This document shows, piece after piece, positions 1 to 6,133 of a stretch of 6,133 nt of DNA. The translations under genes were made by a program, and so were the position numbers. The stretch's first letter is position 1. Each line of letters opens with the position of its first letter. The notes beneath the pieces were generated by a model. It was given only the letters and a program-made list of their open reading frames with translations. It had not been told where the DNA came from and did no database searches. The stretch covers positions 1-6,133 of the forward strand of contig JALRGF010000614.1 in NCBI GenBank assembly GCA_023253495.1, written 5' to 3'. This DNA comes from Verrucomicrobiales bacterium. Lineage in GTDB: Bacteria > Verrucomicrobiota > Verrucomicrobiia > Verrucomicrobiales > V1-33.

Positions 1-268
1 GTCCCGGGCGCCAGCCGTCAGCGCGTACCCCAAGCGCGGGCGCCCCATGCCCCGCAGGACGTCGCACCGGCAGAGCCGCGGGCCACGCCGATCGAAAAGG
101 CGCCAACGTTTCCGGCCTCAGACGTCCGCACCGCCGGCGCGCCCGGAGGGCTCGCCCCACCTCGCCCGGAGGACGCGCCTCACGCGGTCCGGAGGCCCGC
201 CACGAGTCCTGAAATCGCGGCAATTCGGACTGTACAGGAATCGGCCGAATCCCTAAAAACGATCCATC
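1..268. other. GC-rich upstream region with no supportable gene
   Basis: This stretch lies upstream of the first CDS and I see no gene in it that I would defend. A plus-strand frame is open from the window edge to a TAA at 254-256 (first ATG at 47), but its translation is almost all Arg, Pro, Ser and Gly, and G+C is high at all three codon positions, as expected for non-coding GC-rich DNA. Up to about position 210 the region is extremely GC-rich. It contains CCGGAGG at 143-149, 166-172 and 189-195, exactly 23 nt apart. From about 210 to 268 the composition becomes less GC-rich, which fits a promoter and leader for the gene at 269. It remains possible that positions 1-256 are the tail of an upstream gene, but nothing in the translation supports this. 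Confidence 0.5.
210..268 (+). promoter_or_regulatory. Probable promoter/leader of the LamG-TSP3 gene
   Basis: This is the least GC-rich part of the upstream region and directly precedes the start codon at 269. It contains a perfect 8-bp palindrome CTGTACAG (230-237), the palindrome TCGGCCGA (241-248), and an inverted pair ATTCGG (223-228) / CCGAAT (245-250). No convincing -35/-10 pair can be picked. No Shine-Dalgarno sequence sits at the usual distance: the nearest AGGA, in CAGGAATC, is about 30 nt upstream of the ATG. Calling this the promoter rests on position and composition only. The palindromes could be operator half-sites or chance. Confidence 0.3.
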
Positions 269-2245
269 ATGAACCGGCTCACCCCCGTCATCGCCTTTGC
301 CGTCCTGATCGCCTCCCCCCTGCTGCCCGGCGCCACCCTAGCCCACCGCTATTCTTTCAACGCCGCTGACGACACCACCGACAGCGTCGGCGGGAATAAC
401 GGCGTCCTCCTCAACGGCGCTTCCGTGGACGGCAGCCATCTCGTCCTGCCGGGCGCCGGCACCGGCGCCGGCGCCGCCAACATGTCGTTCAGCTCCACCA
501 TCGACATCGGCACCACCTACGGCACCAGCGGCGTCACCATCGAGACATGGTACACCGACGAAGGCTCCGGCACGTGGGCCAAATTGTTCACTTTCGGCAC
601 CAGCAGCGCCGGCCAGGAAATCGCCTTCACCAACCGCCGCGGCGGCGGTGACGTCGCTCCCGGCATCGACCGCAACGGCGCTCACTTCCTCGCCGATTAC
701 CCTCAGGGCAGCAAGTCCTACATCCCGCAAAACGTCGAGCACCACCTCGTCCTCACCGTGACCGAGGACGGCACCACCAACCTCTGGCTCAACGGCGTCC
801 GCCAGATCACCGACCTGCCGACCAACCCGCTTGCCAGCGTGGTCAGCAATACCGAATCAATCGGCGCCACCGCCTGGAATGACCCCGGCCACCGCGGCAA
901 AGTCAACGAATTCCGCCTCTGGTCCGGCACCCTCAGCGAACCCGAGGTCCAGGCCAACCTGCTCGCCGGCCCGAATACCCTGCCCTCACCCGGGGACACC
1001 GACGGCGACGGTCTGCCCGACGCCTGGGAACAACGGTGGTTCGGCTCGGCCACCTCACCCCAGGGACCCTCAGACAATCCGGACAACGACGGCCTGACCA
1101 ACCTCGAAGAACTCCAGGCCAATCCGCAACTCGATCCGACCAAAGCGGACACCGACGGCGACGGCCTGAACGACGGTGTGGAAGTCAAGACCTCCCTGAC
1201 CAATCCGCTGGTGGCTGACACCGATGGCGACGGCCTCACCGACGGCGCCGAGGTCAATGTCCACCGCACCAGCCCGTTCAAAAAAGACACGGATGACGAC
1301 CGCTATTCGGACGCCCGGGAGGTGGCCGAAGGATCAAACCCGCTCGACCCCAACAGCCCGCCCCCGCTCGCCTCCGCCGTGCTCGCTCACCGGTATTCAT
1401 TTCTCCTTGATGCCTCCGACGCCATCAGCGGCAACCACGGCGTGCTCGTCGGCGACGCGCCTGTCGAGGGCGGGCAGCTGCGCCTCGATGGCACCGAAGA
1501 CCGCATGGACTTCTCCCGCACAGTCGGCGTGGGCGAGAACTTCGGACCCACCGGCATCTCGGTCGAAACATGGTACACCGACGACGGCTCGGGCACGTGG
1601 GCGAAATTGTTCACGTTCGGCTCGCCCCAGGCCGGCCAGGAACTCGCCTACACCCACCGCCGCGGCAATGGCGAAACGTCCGGCATCGACCGCGACGGCG
1701 CCAAACTGCTTGGCACCGACGTCACCCAGAACGAAGCCCACTACCTCGCCATCACCGTGTCCGCCGACGGCAATCTGAACGCGTTCCTCGACGGTCAGCC
1801 GATCGATCAGATTGTCGACATCGATACCAACGACCTCTCGAACGTCACCAGCGCCAACGAGTTTCTCGGCGAGTCAGCGTGGAATGACCCGGAGCACCTT
1901 GGCAGCATCGACGAATTCCGCCTCTGGCGCGGTGTGCTCCGCGCGGATCAGGTCAGCGCTCATTTCGCGGCCGGTCCGGATACCATCCCGGGTGGCGGCG
2001 GCGGCGGCGGCGAGATCCCGTTCGTCATCACCAACATCGCCTACGATCGCGCCGCGAACCGGACGTCGCTGATCTGGAACTCCAAGGCCGACCGGCGCTA
2101 CACGGTCTGGTTCTCGTCCAACCTCGCCCAATGGTCCCAGATCCCCGGCGAAGTCACCTCCCAAGGGACCCAGACCAGCTTCACCGACCAGTCGATCCCG
2201 CCGGAAACTCCGGCTCGCTATTATCGCGTGCGCGAACAACCGTAG
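269..2245 (+). CDS. Secreted two-LamG protein with central thrombospondin type 3 calcium repeats
   Basis: Complete 658-residue protein, probably an extracellular or surface binding/structural protein; the ligand is unknown. Residues 1-25 form a signal peptide (hydrophobic core 7-20, likely cleavage after T-L-A before HRYSF). Residues 26-234 are a LamG/concanavalin-A-like jelly roll (WYTDEGSGTW at 94-103, NEFRLW at 213-218). Residues 242-360 hold five TSP3-like Asp-rich loops, three of them with DTDGDG (residues 243, 294, 317), expected to bind calcium. Residues 373-566 are a second LamG copy closely matching the first. Seven glycines (575-581) form a hinge, and residues 584-658 are a beta-rich module with YTVWFSSNLAQW and terminal YYRV, of a type frequent at the C-termini of verrucomicrobial exported proteins. 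There is no LPXTG motif, PEP-CTERM helix or other anchor. The ATG at 269 is chosen because it gives a full signal peptide, although no clear RBS precedes it. No catalytic motif is visible. The architecture is well supported; the function is inferred. Confidence 0.93.
   Translation: MNRLTPVIAFAVLIASPLLPGATLAHRYSFNAADDTTDSVGGNNGVLLNGASVDGSHLVLPGAGTGAGAANMSFSSTIDIGTTYGTSGVTIETWYTDEGSGTWAKLFTFGTSSAGQEIAFTNRRGGGDVAPGIDRNGAHFLADYPQGSKSYIPQNVEHHLVLTVTEDGTTNLWLNGVRQITDLPTNPLASVVSNTESIGATAWNDPGHRGKVNEFRLWSGTLSEPEVQANLLAGPNTLPSPGDTDGDGLPDAWEQRWFGSATSPQGPSDNPDNDGLTNLEELQANPQLDPTKADTDGDGLNDGVEVKTSLTNPLVADTDGDGLTDGAEVNVHRTSPFKKDTDDDRYSDAREVAEGSNPLDPNSPPPLASAVLAHRYSFLLDASDAISGNHGVLVGDAPVEGGQLRLDGTEDRMDFSRTVGVGENFGPTGISVETWYTDDGSGTWAKLFTFGSPQAGQELAYTHRRGNGETSGIDRDGAKLLGTDVTQNEAHYLAITVSADGNLNAFLDGQPIDQIVDIDTNDLSNVTSANEFLGESAWNDPEHLGSIDEFRLWRGVLRADQVSAHFAAGPDTIPGGGGGGGEIPFVITNIAYDRAANRTSLIWNSKADRRYTVWFSSNLAQWSQIPGEVTSQGTQTSFTDQSIPPETPARYYRVREQP
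341..973 (+). repeat. LamG copy A of an internal duplication
   Basis: This segment encodes residues 25-235 of the first protein and is the upstream member of an internal duplication whose partner lies at 1385-1972. Shared blocks include AHRYSF, the segment from VETW/IETW through LFTFG, AGQE, GIDR.GA, and SAWNDP/TAWNDP through EFRLW. At the DNA level 542-598 and 1565-1621 differ at only 5 of 57 positions by my reading, so identity extends to synonymous sites. Copy A has about 18 extra residues compared with copy B, including a Gly/Ala-rich stretch at residues 61-70. Confidence 0.85.
992..1348 (+). repeat. Array of five TSP3-like calcium-binding loops
   Basis: Residues 242-360 of the first protein contain five Asp-rich loops. 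Three are canonical with DTDGDG (at residues 243, 294 and 317, each followed by L-x-D). One is shortened, NPDNDGLTNLEE (270-279). The last is degenerate, DTDDDRYSDARE (340-351), with the usual Gly residues replaced. In the thrombospondin type 3 family these Asp side chains ligate Ca2+ and stiffen a linker. Here the array separates the two LamG copies, so it probably acts as a calcium-stabilised spacer. This role is inference from the family. Confidence 0.85.
1385..1972 (+). repeat. LamG copy B of an internal duplication
   Basis: This segment encodes residues 373-568 of the first protein and is the downstream partner of 341-973. It begins with S-A-V-L-A-HRYSF, which parallels the signal-peptide end G-A-T-L-A-HRYSF of copy A. 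The offset between copies is 341 residues at the WYTD motif (94 versus 435) and 335 residues at the WNDP motif (203 versus 538), so a net 6 residues differ between those landmarks. The block ends before the glycine hinge. Confidence 0.85.
1991..2011 (+). repeat. Heptaglycine run, GGT followed by (GGC)6
   Basis: Seven consecutive glycine codons, one GGT and six identical GGC triplets, encode residues 575-581 between LamG copy B and the C-terminal module. It most likely forms a flexible hinge. A pure trinucleotide run can change length in frame by replication slippage, so hinge length may vary between strains; this last point is inference. Confidence 0.8.
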
Positions 2246-2369
2246 AGCACATCGAGCTCCGCCGGGGGTGTCCCGCAACTCCTCCCCCCTCCTTCCACAT
2301 CACTTCCTCCCGGAAGCCTTCCTCCTGCCTGTTTCCCCGGCGCCCCGCGCGTCGAGCCACCTTTTTTTC
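2246..2369 (+). other. Pyrimidine-rich intergenic gap
   Basis: This 124-nt gap separates the two same-strand genes. Positions 2279-2337 are strongly C/T-rich on the plus strand and contain CCTCCTT (2289-2295) and two copies of CTTCCTCC (2303-2310 and 2318-2325), which resemble the 16S anti-Shine-Dalgarno end rather than a ribosome binding site. A T7 run at 2362-2368 immediately precedes the next start, but no stable GC hairpin sits directly before it, so I do not call a terminator. No promoter boxes are recognisable. Whether the downstream gene has its own promoter or is co-transcribed cannot be decided. Confidence 0.5.
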
Positions 2370-5300
2370 ATGATAACACCCATGCACACCAGACCCACAC
2401 CATCGTGGCCGTCGCTGAGAAGCGCGGCCCTGGTCGTCGCCCTGCTGCCCTCCTGGGCCGCAGCCGCCGTCACCCCGTACTCCTGGATCCGAGGCGGCGA
2501 AAGCGGCATCCAGGCCGACTCCAGCGGCACAAACCACCCGTTTAATGCCGCGTTCTCTGCCGGCTGCGACGGCGGCGCCGGCGGTGGCGGTTTGACCGCG
2601 GCGGTTACCACCACCAATGCGGTGGGCGGCCCGCTCGGCACCACCGCCCAGATCAGCACCGTGGCCACCCGCTGGGGGTCGTTCAACTGCGCCAACTCGG
2701 GCATGTGGATCCAAGGGGCGAACAATACCGTGCCCACGCCCGAACAATGGGGCCTGCCGGCCACCAACTGGGTCATGGAATGCTGGGTGCTTCCGGTCGA
2801 CACCGGCGCCGTCCGCGGCCGCACCGACGCCCAGTTCATGAGCACCGGATCCGGTCACTTCGGCGGTCGCCCCGGCGGTGCCGCTTTCCGTACACGCTAC
2901 ACCACTGATGAACAGGGCGAAGGCGCGGTCGAGATCCGCTGCGATGCCATCGGGGTCGGCGCAGAGGCCAATTTCACCATCGGCGATCCCAAGGTTGTTC
3001 CGACCGACCGCTGGACGCATGTCGCCGTGGTTCATGACAATGGCGTCGCCACCTTCTACGTCAACGGAGTGGCCAGCGGCTCCCCGGCCGAAGGCGTGTC
3101 CGCCCCCAGCGGCGTGCCGTACATCGGCTCCGGTCAGGACACCGGCGCCGCTTTCAACGGCTTCCTCGACGAATTGCGCTACTCGACATTCGCCGCCGGC
3201 CAGTTTGCGGTCACCGATCTGCTCCTGCGCCCGGCCGGCCCCGGCTTCATCAGCCAGCCGGTCTCAGCCTCGGTCTGGGAAGGCGGCGCGGCTCCCTTCG
3301 AAGTGGTCACCGTGCTCGACCCGGACACCACCTACCAATGGAAACGCAATGACACCGACATCGCCGGTGCCACCGGTCCCGATTACATCCTGCCCGTGGC
3401 CGCCGCCGCCGACAGCGGCAGTGTGTTCAAGGTCGCGGTCACCGGCAACGGTGCGACGACCGTCACGCCCGACGCCACCCTGACCGTGGTCCCGCCCAAG
3501 TCGGCCGACAACGCCTTCTTCCGCGCCGCCATCGAAGCCGAAGCCAGCCTGCTCGCTTTCTTTCCCGTCGATACCTTCACGGGCACGGTCGTGACCAATA
3601 CCAAGGACGCCACCCGCAATGCCACCCTGCAGGGGACCGCTTCCTACGACGGCCGCACCAACCGCTCGTACGGCCAGCGGGCCATCCGCCTGCGCGGCGG
3701 CGGCGACGCCACGATCCCGGCCACTCCGGCCTACGAGTTCTCCGACAGTACCGGCACCCTCGAAGCCGTCGTCTACCTTGAAAACCCCGGCGCCCAACAC
3801 CCGAAAACCATCTTCTCGCTCTCCGGTGAAGGCGGCGCCGCCTTCTATGCATTCCAAGCCGCCCCGGACGGCAACTCGCTGCTCTACAAAAATGACGCCC
3901 TGCCCCAAGGCGTCAGCTGGGCCGTCTCCCCCTCCCTGCTCAACCGCCTCGCCCACGTCGCCCTCGTCTTCACCCCCGGCAAGGTGACCGCTTACGTCGA
4001 CGGCATCCCCCTCGGCACCAAAGACAATCCGCAGTTCGGATCGACCCCCGGCCTGCCCGCCCGCATCGGTTCCGCCGGCATCGACCTCGAAGGCAACCCG
4101 TTCGAACCATGGAACGGATCGATCGACGAAGTGGCCGTCTACGGCGACGCCCTCAGCGAAAGCACCATCGCGGTCCACAATTCCCGCTTCATCTACGGCA
4201 CCGCCGTCACCGCCCCCACCATCGAATCCTCCCCCTCCGGCACCTGGAACTTGCTTTCCGGCGGCGCCCCGATCTTCCAGGTCAAGGCCGCCGGCACCGC
4301 GCCGCTCAGCTACCAGTGGAAAAAAGACGGCGTGCCCGTGACCGGCAATCCCACCGCCACCACCGCCTCCTTCACCCTGCGCAATTCCTCCACCGCCTCT
4401 TCCGGCGCCTACACCGTAACGGTCTCCAACCCGATCGGCGAGGTCACCAGCCCGCCATTCACCGTGACCTTCACCAACCCGGCCCCGACTGACACTTACG
4501 CCAGCTACGTGCTGGCCGACGGCCCCACCGGCTACTGGCGCCTCAACGAAGCCCAGGGCACCACCACCATGACCGATTACGCCGGCGGCTACAACGGCAC
4601 CTACGTGCCAGCCAACGTCGACCTCGGCATCGAAGGCCCCTACGGCATCGCCCCGGACACCGCCGCCAAATTCAAACAGGCCGGCGTCTCCGCCAGCGTG
4701 CCCTACACCCCGACCCACAATCCGACCGGCGCCTTCTCCGTGGAATTCTGGGCCAAACCGGATCAACCGGGCAACATCGGCCGCGCCATCGTCGGCACCC
4801 AGAACCGCAATACCGGCCGGGCCGGATACGCGATTTACCAGGGCTTCAACGGCGCCTGGTGGGAAGCACACCTCGGCACCGGCGAAACCGTCATGTTCCT
4901 CCAAGGCACCACCGCGCCGGTCGCCGGCCGCTGGGACCACGTCGTCATGACCTGGAACGGATCGGACTTCGCCGGCCTCTACGTCAACGGCCGCCTCGAA
5001 AGCAGTGACACCACCGCCCGCCCGCACCGCAACAACCTGAGCCAGCCGCTGGAAATCGGCAGCCGCTTCAACGGGACCGTGCCGTACTTCGGCACCATCG
5101 ATGAGGTCGCCTTCTACAACTACGCCCTCACCCCGGCGCAGATCGAGAAACACTTCAGCGTGGCGTACTTCCCGTCCACCATCACCAGCCAGCCGGCCCC
5201 GGTCCCGGCCGGCCTCGAAACCGAAACCATCACCCTGACCGCCGGCGTCACCGGTTTCCCCAATACCTACCAGTGGTTCAAGGACGGCGCTCCGCTCAGC

Positions 5301-6133
5301 GCGGATTCGGTCAACGAGGACGGCAGCCCGAAATACCCCCGCGGCGTGAACGGCCCGACCCTCGCCATCGCCCAGTCGCTCCCCGGCGACACCGGTCAGT
5401 ACCGCCTCGTCGTCAGCAACCCGCTGGGTGACTCGCAGACCGAACCGGTCGCCGTCACCGTGTCGCTCGACACCACGCCCCCGACCATCGCGTACGTCAC
5501 GGCGTCCTCCACCCCGAACCGCGTCCGCATCGGGTTCAACAAACCGATGCTGGCCAGCTCGCTCGCGCCGCTCGCCAACTACGTGTTCACCGGCGGCCTG
5601 ACCGCGACCGCCGTCACCCTGACCTCCGACCCCTCGGTCATCAATGTCACCACCACCGGCATGACCCCGGGTGTGAACTATTCGATCACCGTCAGCGGCG
5701 TCAAGGACACCCGCATCAGCCAGAACCAGATTCAGCCGACCACCCGGTCGTTCGCCTCGTTCATCGAGACGCGCGGCAGCCTGGCCTGGGACTACTACCG
5801 CGGCATCGGCGGCACCGGCGTCGACGCCCTCATCAACGACGGCCAGTTCCCCGCCGGGGTCTGGACCAGCCGGTTCCTCACCAGCTTCAGCACCATGTCG
5901 GTCACCACCGGCGGCAACCTGAACAACAATCCGGAATTCGGGCCGCTCGGCGACAACTACGGCGCCCGCGTCTACGGCTGGCTCACCCCGGCCGAATCAG
6001 GAAACTACACGTTCTTCCTGCGCAGCGACGACGCCTCGGAGCTCTACATCAGCACCGATGCCACCCCGGCCAACGCCTCCATCGCCGCGTTCGAAAACGG
6101 CTGCTGCGACCCGTTCAAGGAAACCGGCGACGA
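2370..6133 (+). CDS. Large secreted LamG/Ig-like/PA14 multidomain protein, 3' end beyond the window
   Basis: An open frame runs 1254 codons from ATG 2370 to the window edge with no stop, so the C-terminus is missing. A second in-frame ATG at 2382 (residue 5) is an equally possible start; neither has a clear RBS. Residues 1-33 are a signal peptide (core about 19-33, ending WAAAA). LamG 1 spans about 85-285 (CWVLP 138-142, RWTHVAVV 214-221, GFLDELRY 264-271). Ig-like 1 spans 292-376 (YQW 322-324). LamG 2 spans 385-610 (LAHVALVF from 527, GSIDEVAVY 583-591). Ig-like 2 spans 616-705 (YQW 648-650). LamG 3 spans 710-932 (GYWRL 721-725, FSVEFW 789-794, RWDHVV 854-859, YVNG 871-874, IDEVAFY 910-916). 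Ig-like 3 spans 936-1033 (YQW 967-969). Residues 1034-1118 resemble an SbsA-type Ig domain (TPPTI, GFNKPM). From about 1134 a PA14 domain begins (GSLAWDYYR; later GNYTFFLRSDDASELYI). The parts suggest extracellular adhesion or glycan binding. No enzyme domain is seen, but one could follow downstream. Confidence 0.92.
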   Translation, partial: MITPMHTRPTPSWPSLRSAALVVALLPSWAAAAVTPYSWIRGGESGIQADSSGTNHPFNAAFSAGCDGGAGGGGLTAAVTTTNAVGGPLGTTAQISTVATRWGSFNCANSGMWIQGANNTVPTPEQWGLPATNWVMECWVLPVDTGAVRGRTDAQFMSTGSGHFGGRPGGAAFRTRYTTDEQGEGAVEIRCDAIGVGAEANFTIGDPKVVPTDRWTHVAVVHDNGVATFYVNGVASGSPAEGVSAPSGVPYIGSGQDTGAAFNGFLDELRYSTFAAGQFAVTDLLLRPAGPGFISQPVSASVWEGGAAPFEVVTVLDPDTTYQWKRNDTDIAGATGPDYILPVAAAADSGSVFKVAVTGNGATTVTPDATLTVVPPKSADNAFFRAAIEAEASLLAFFPVDTFTGTVVTNTKDATRNATLQGTASYDGRTNRSYGQRAIRLRGGGDATIPATPAYEFSDSTGTLEAVVYLENPGAQHPKTIFSLSGEGGAAFYAFQAAPDGNSLLYKNDALPQGVSWAVSPSLLNRLAHVALVFTPGKVTAYVDGIPLGTKDNPQFGSTPGLPARIGSAGIDLEGNPFEPWNGSIDEVAVYGDALSESTIAVHNSRFIYGTAVTAPTIESSPSGTWNLLSGGAPIFQVKAAGTAPLSYQWKKDGVPVTGNPTATTASFTLRNSSTASSGAYTVTVSNPIGEVTSPPFTVTFTNPAPTDTYASYVLADGPTGYWRLNEAQGTTTMTDYAGGYNGTYVPANVDLGIEGPYGIAPDTAAKFKQAGVSASVPYTPTHNPTGAFSVEFWAKPDQPGNIGRAIVGTQNRNTGRAGYAIYQGFNGAWWEAHLGTGETVMFLQGTTAPVAGRWDHVVMTWNGSDFAGLYVNGRLESSDTTARPHRNNLSQPLEIGSRFNGTVPYFGTIDEVAFYNYALTPAQIEKHFSVAYFPSTITSQPAPVPAGLETETITLTAGVTGFPNTYQWFKDGAPLSADSVNEDGSPKYPRGVNGPTLAIAQSLPGDTGQYRLVVSNPLGDSQTEPVAVTVSLDTTPPTIAYVTASSTPNRVRIGFNKPMLASSLAPLANYVFTGGLTATAVTLTSDPSVINVTTTGMTPGVNYSITVSGVKDTRISQNQIQPTTRSFASFIETRGSLAWDYYRGIGGTGVDALINDGQFPAGVWTSRFLTSFSTMSVTTGGNLNNNPEFGPLGDNYGARVYGWLTPAESGNYTFFLRSDDASELYISTDATPANASIAAFENGCCDPFKETGD

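Noticed and set aside
47..256. Plus-strand 69-codon open frame rich in Arg and Pro
   Set aside because: The translation is low-complexity, G+C is high at all codon positions including the second, no RBS is present and no family is recognisable. It looks like translated GC-rich non-coding DNA.
338..745. Minus-strand open frame opposite LamG copy A
   Set aside because: It lies in the same antisense register as above, ending at a sense CTA codon, with a Gly/Ala/Val-rich translation. It is a shadow of the real gene.
2018..2245. PEP-CTERM or LPXTG sorting signal at the end of the first protein
   Set aside because: There is no PEP motif, no C-terminal hydrophobic helix and no LPXTG; the protein ends ARYYRVREQP.
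2312..2322. GGAAG-C-CTTCC inverted repeat
   Set aside because: A one-nucleotide loop cannot form a normal hairpin, and the sequence lies within a biased pyrimidine tract where such matches arise easily.
2362..2368. T7 run as an intrinsic terminator of the first gene
   Set aside because: No GC-rich stem-loop immediately precedes it, and it abuts the next start codon.
2181..3035. Minus-strand open frame spanning the gap and the start of the large gene
   Set aside because: It crosses the end of one well-supported gene and the signal peptide of the next. The translation is repetitive Gly/Ala/Arg with no domain signal.
3264..5153. Long minus-strand open frame (629 codons) opposite the large gene
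   Set aside because: Its codons lie exactly opposite sense codons, so a stop needs a TTA, CTA or TCA sense codon, which this GC-rich gene avoids (the stop at 3264-3266 is a sense TCA). The product is Gly/Ala/Val low-complexity, whereas the sense strand has clear domains.

Overview
The window comes from a high-GC bacterium, by eye about two-thirds G+C. It most resembles Verrucomicrobiota (Opitutae/Verrucomicrobiae-like), though this is inferred from protein style and not from a marker gene. The clues are large secreted proteins built from LamG/concanavalin-A-like domains (one family with a mature N-terminus reading HRYSF), thrombospondin type 3 calcium loops, cysteine-free bacterial Ig-like domains, an SbsA-like Ig domain, a PA14 domain, and a short C-terminal module ending in YYRV. 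There is no RNA gene, mobile element, CRISPR array or recognisable enzyme domain.

Layout: positions 1-268 are GC-rich with no supportable gene. They hold a weak 23-nt periodic repeat and, just before the first gene, a short less GC-rich stretch with small palindromes that probably carries the promoter. Positions 269-2245 (+) encode a complete 658-residue secreted protein: signal peptide, LamG copy A, five TSP3-like calcium loops, LamG copy B (a clear internal duplicate of A), a heptaglycine hinge and a C-terminal beta-type module. Positions 2246-2369 are a pyrimidine-rich intergenic gap. Positions 2370-6133 (+) are the first 1254 codons of a very large secreted protein that is still open at the window edge. 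It holds three successive LamG + Ig-like units, then an SbsA-like Ig domain and the start of a PA14 domain.

Both genes lie on the same strand 124 nt apart, and both products are predicted to be exported, so they may act together at the cell surface or in the extracellular matrix, in glycan binding or adhesion. That joint role is inference from domain types. No catalytic domain is visible, and the second protein may carry one beyond the window. I found no convincing undescribed system. The most informative signals are the recent-looking LamG duplication in the first protein, whose repeat boundary takes in the signal-peptidase region, and the regular ~320-residue LamG-Ig modularity of the second.
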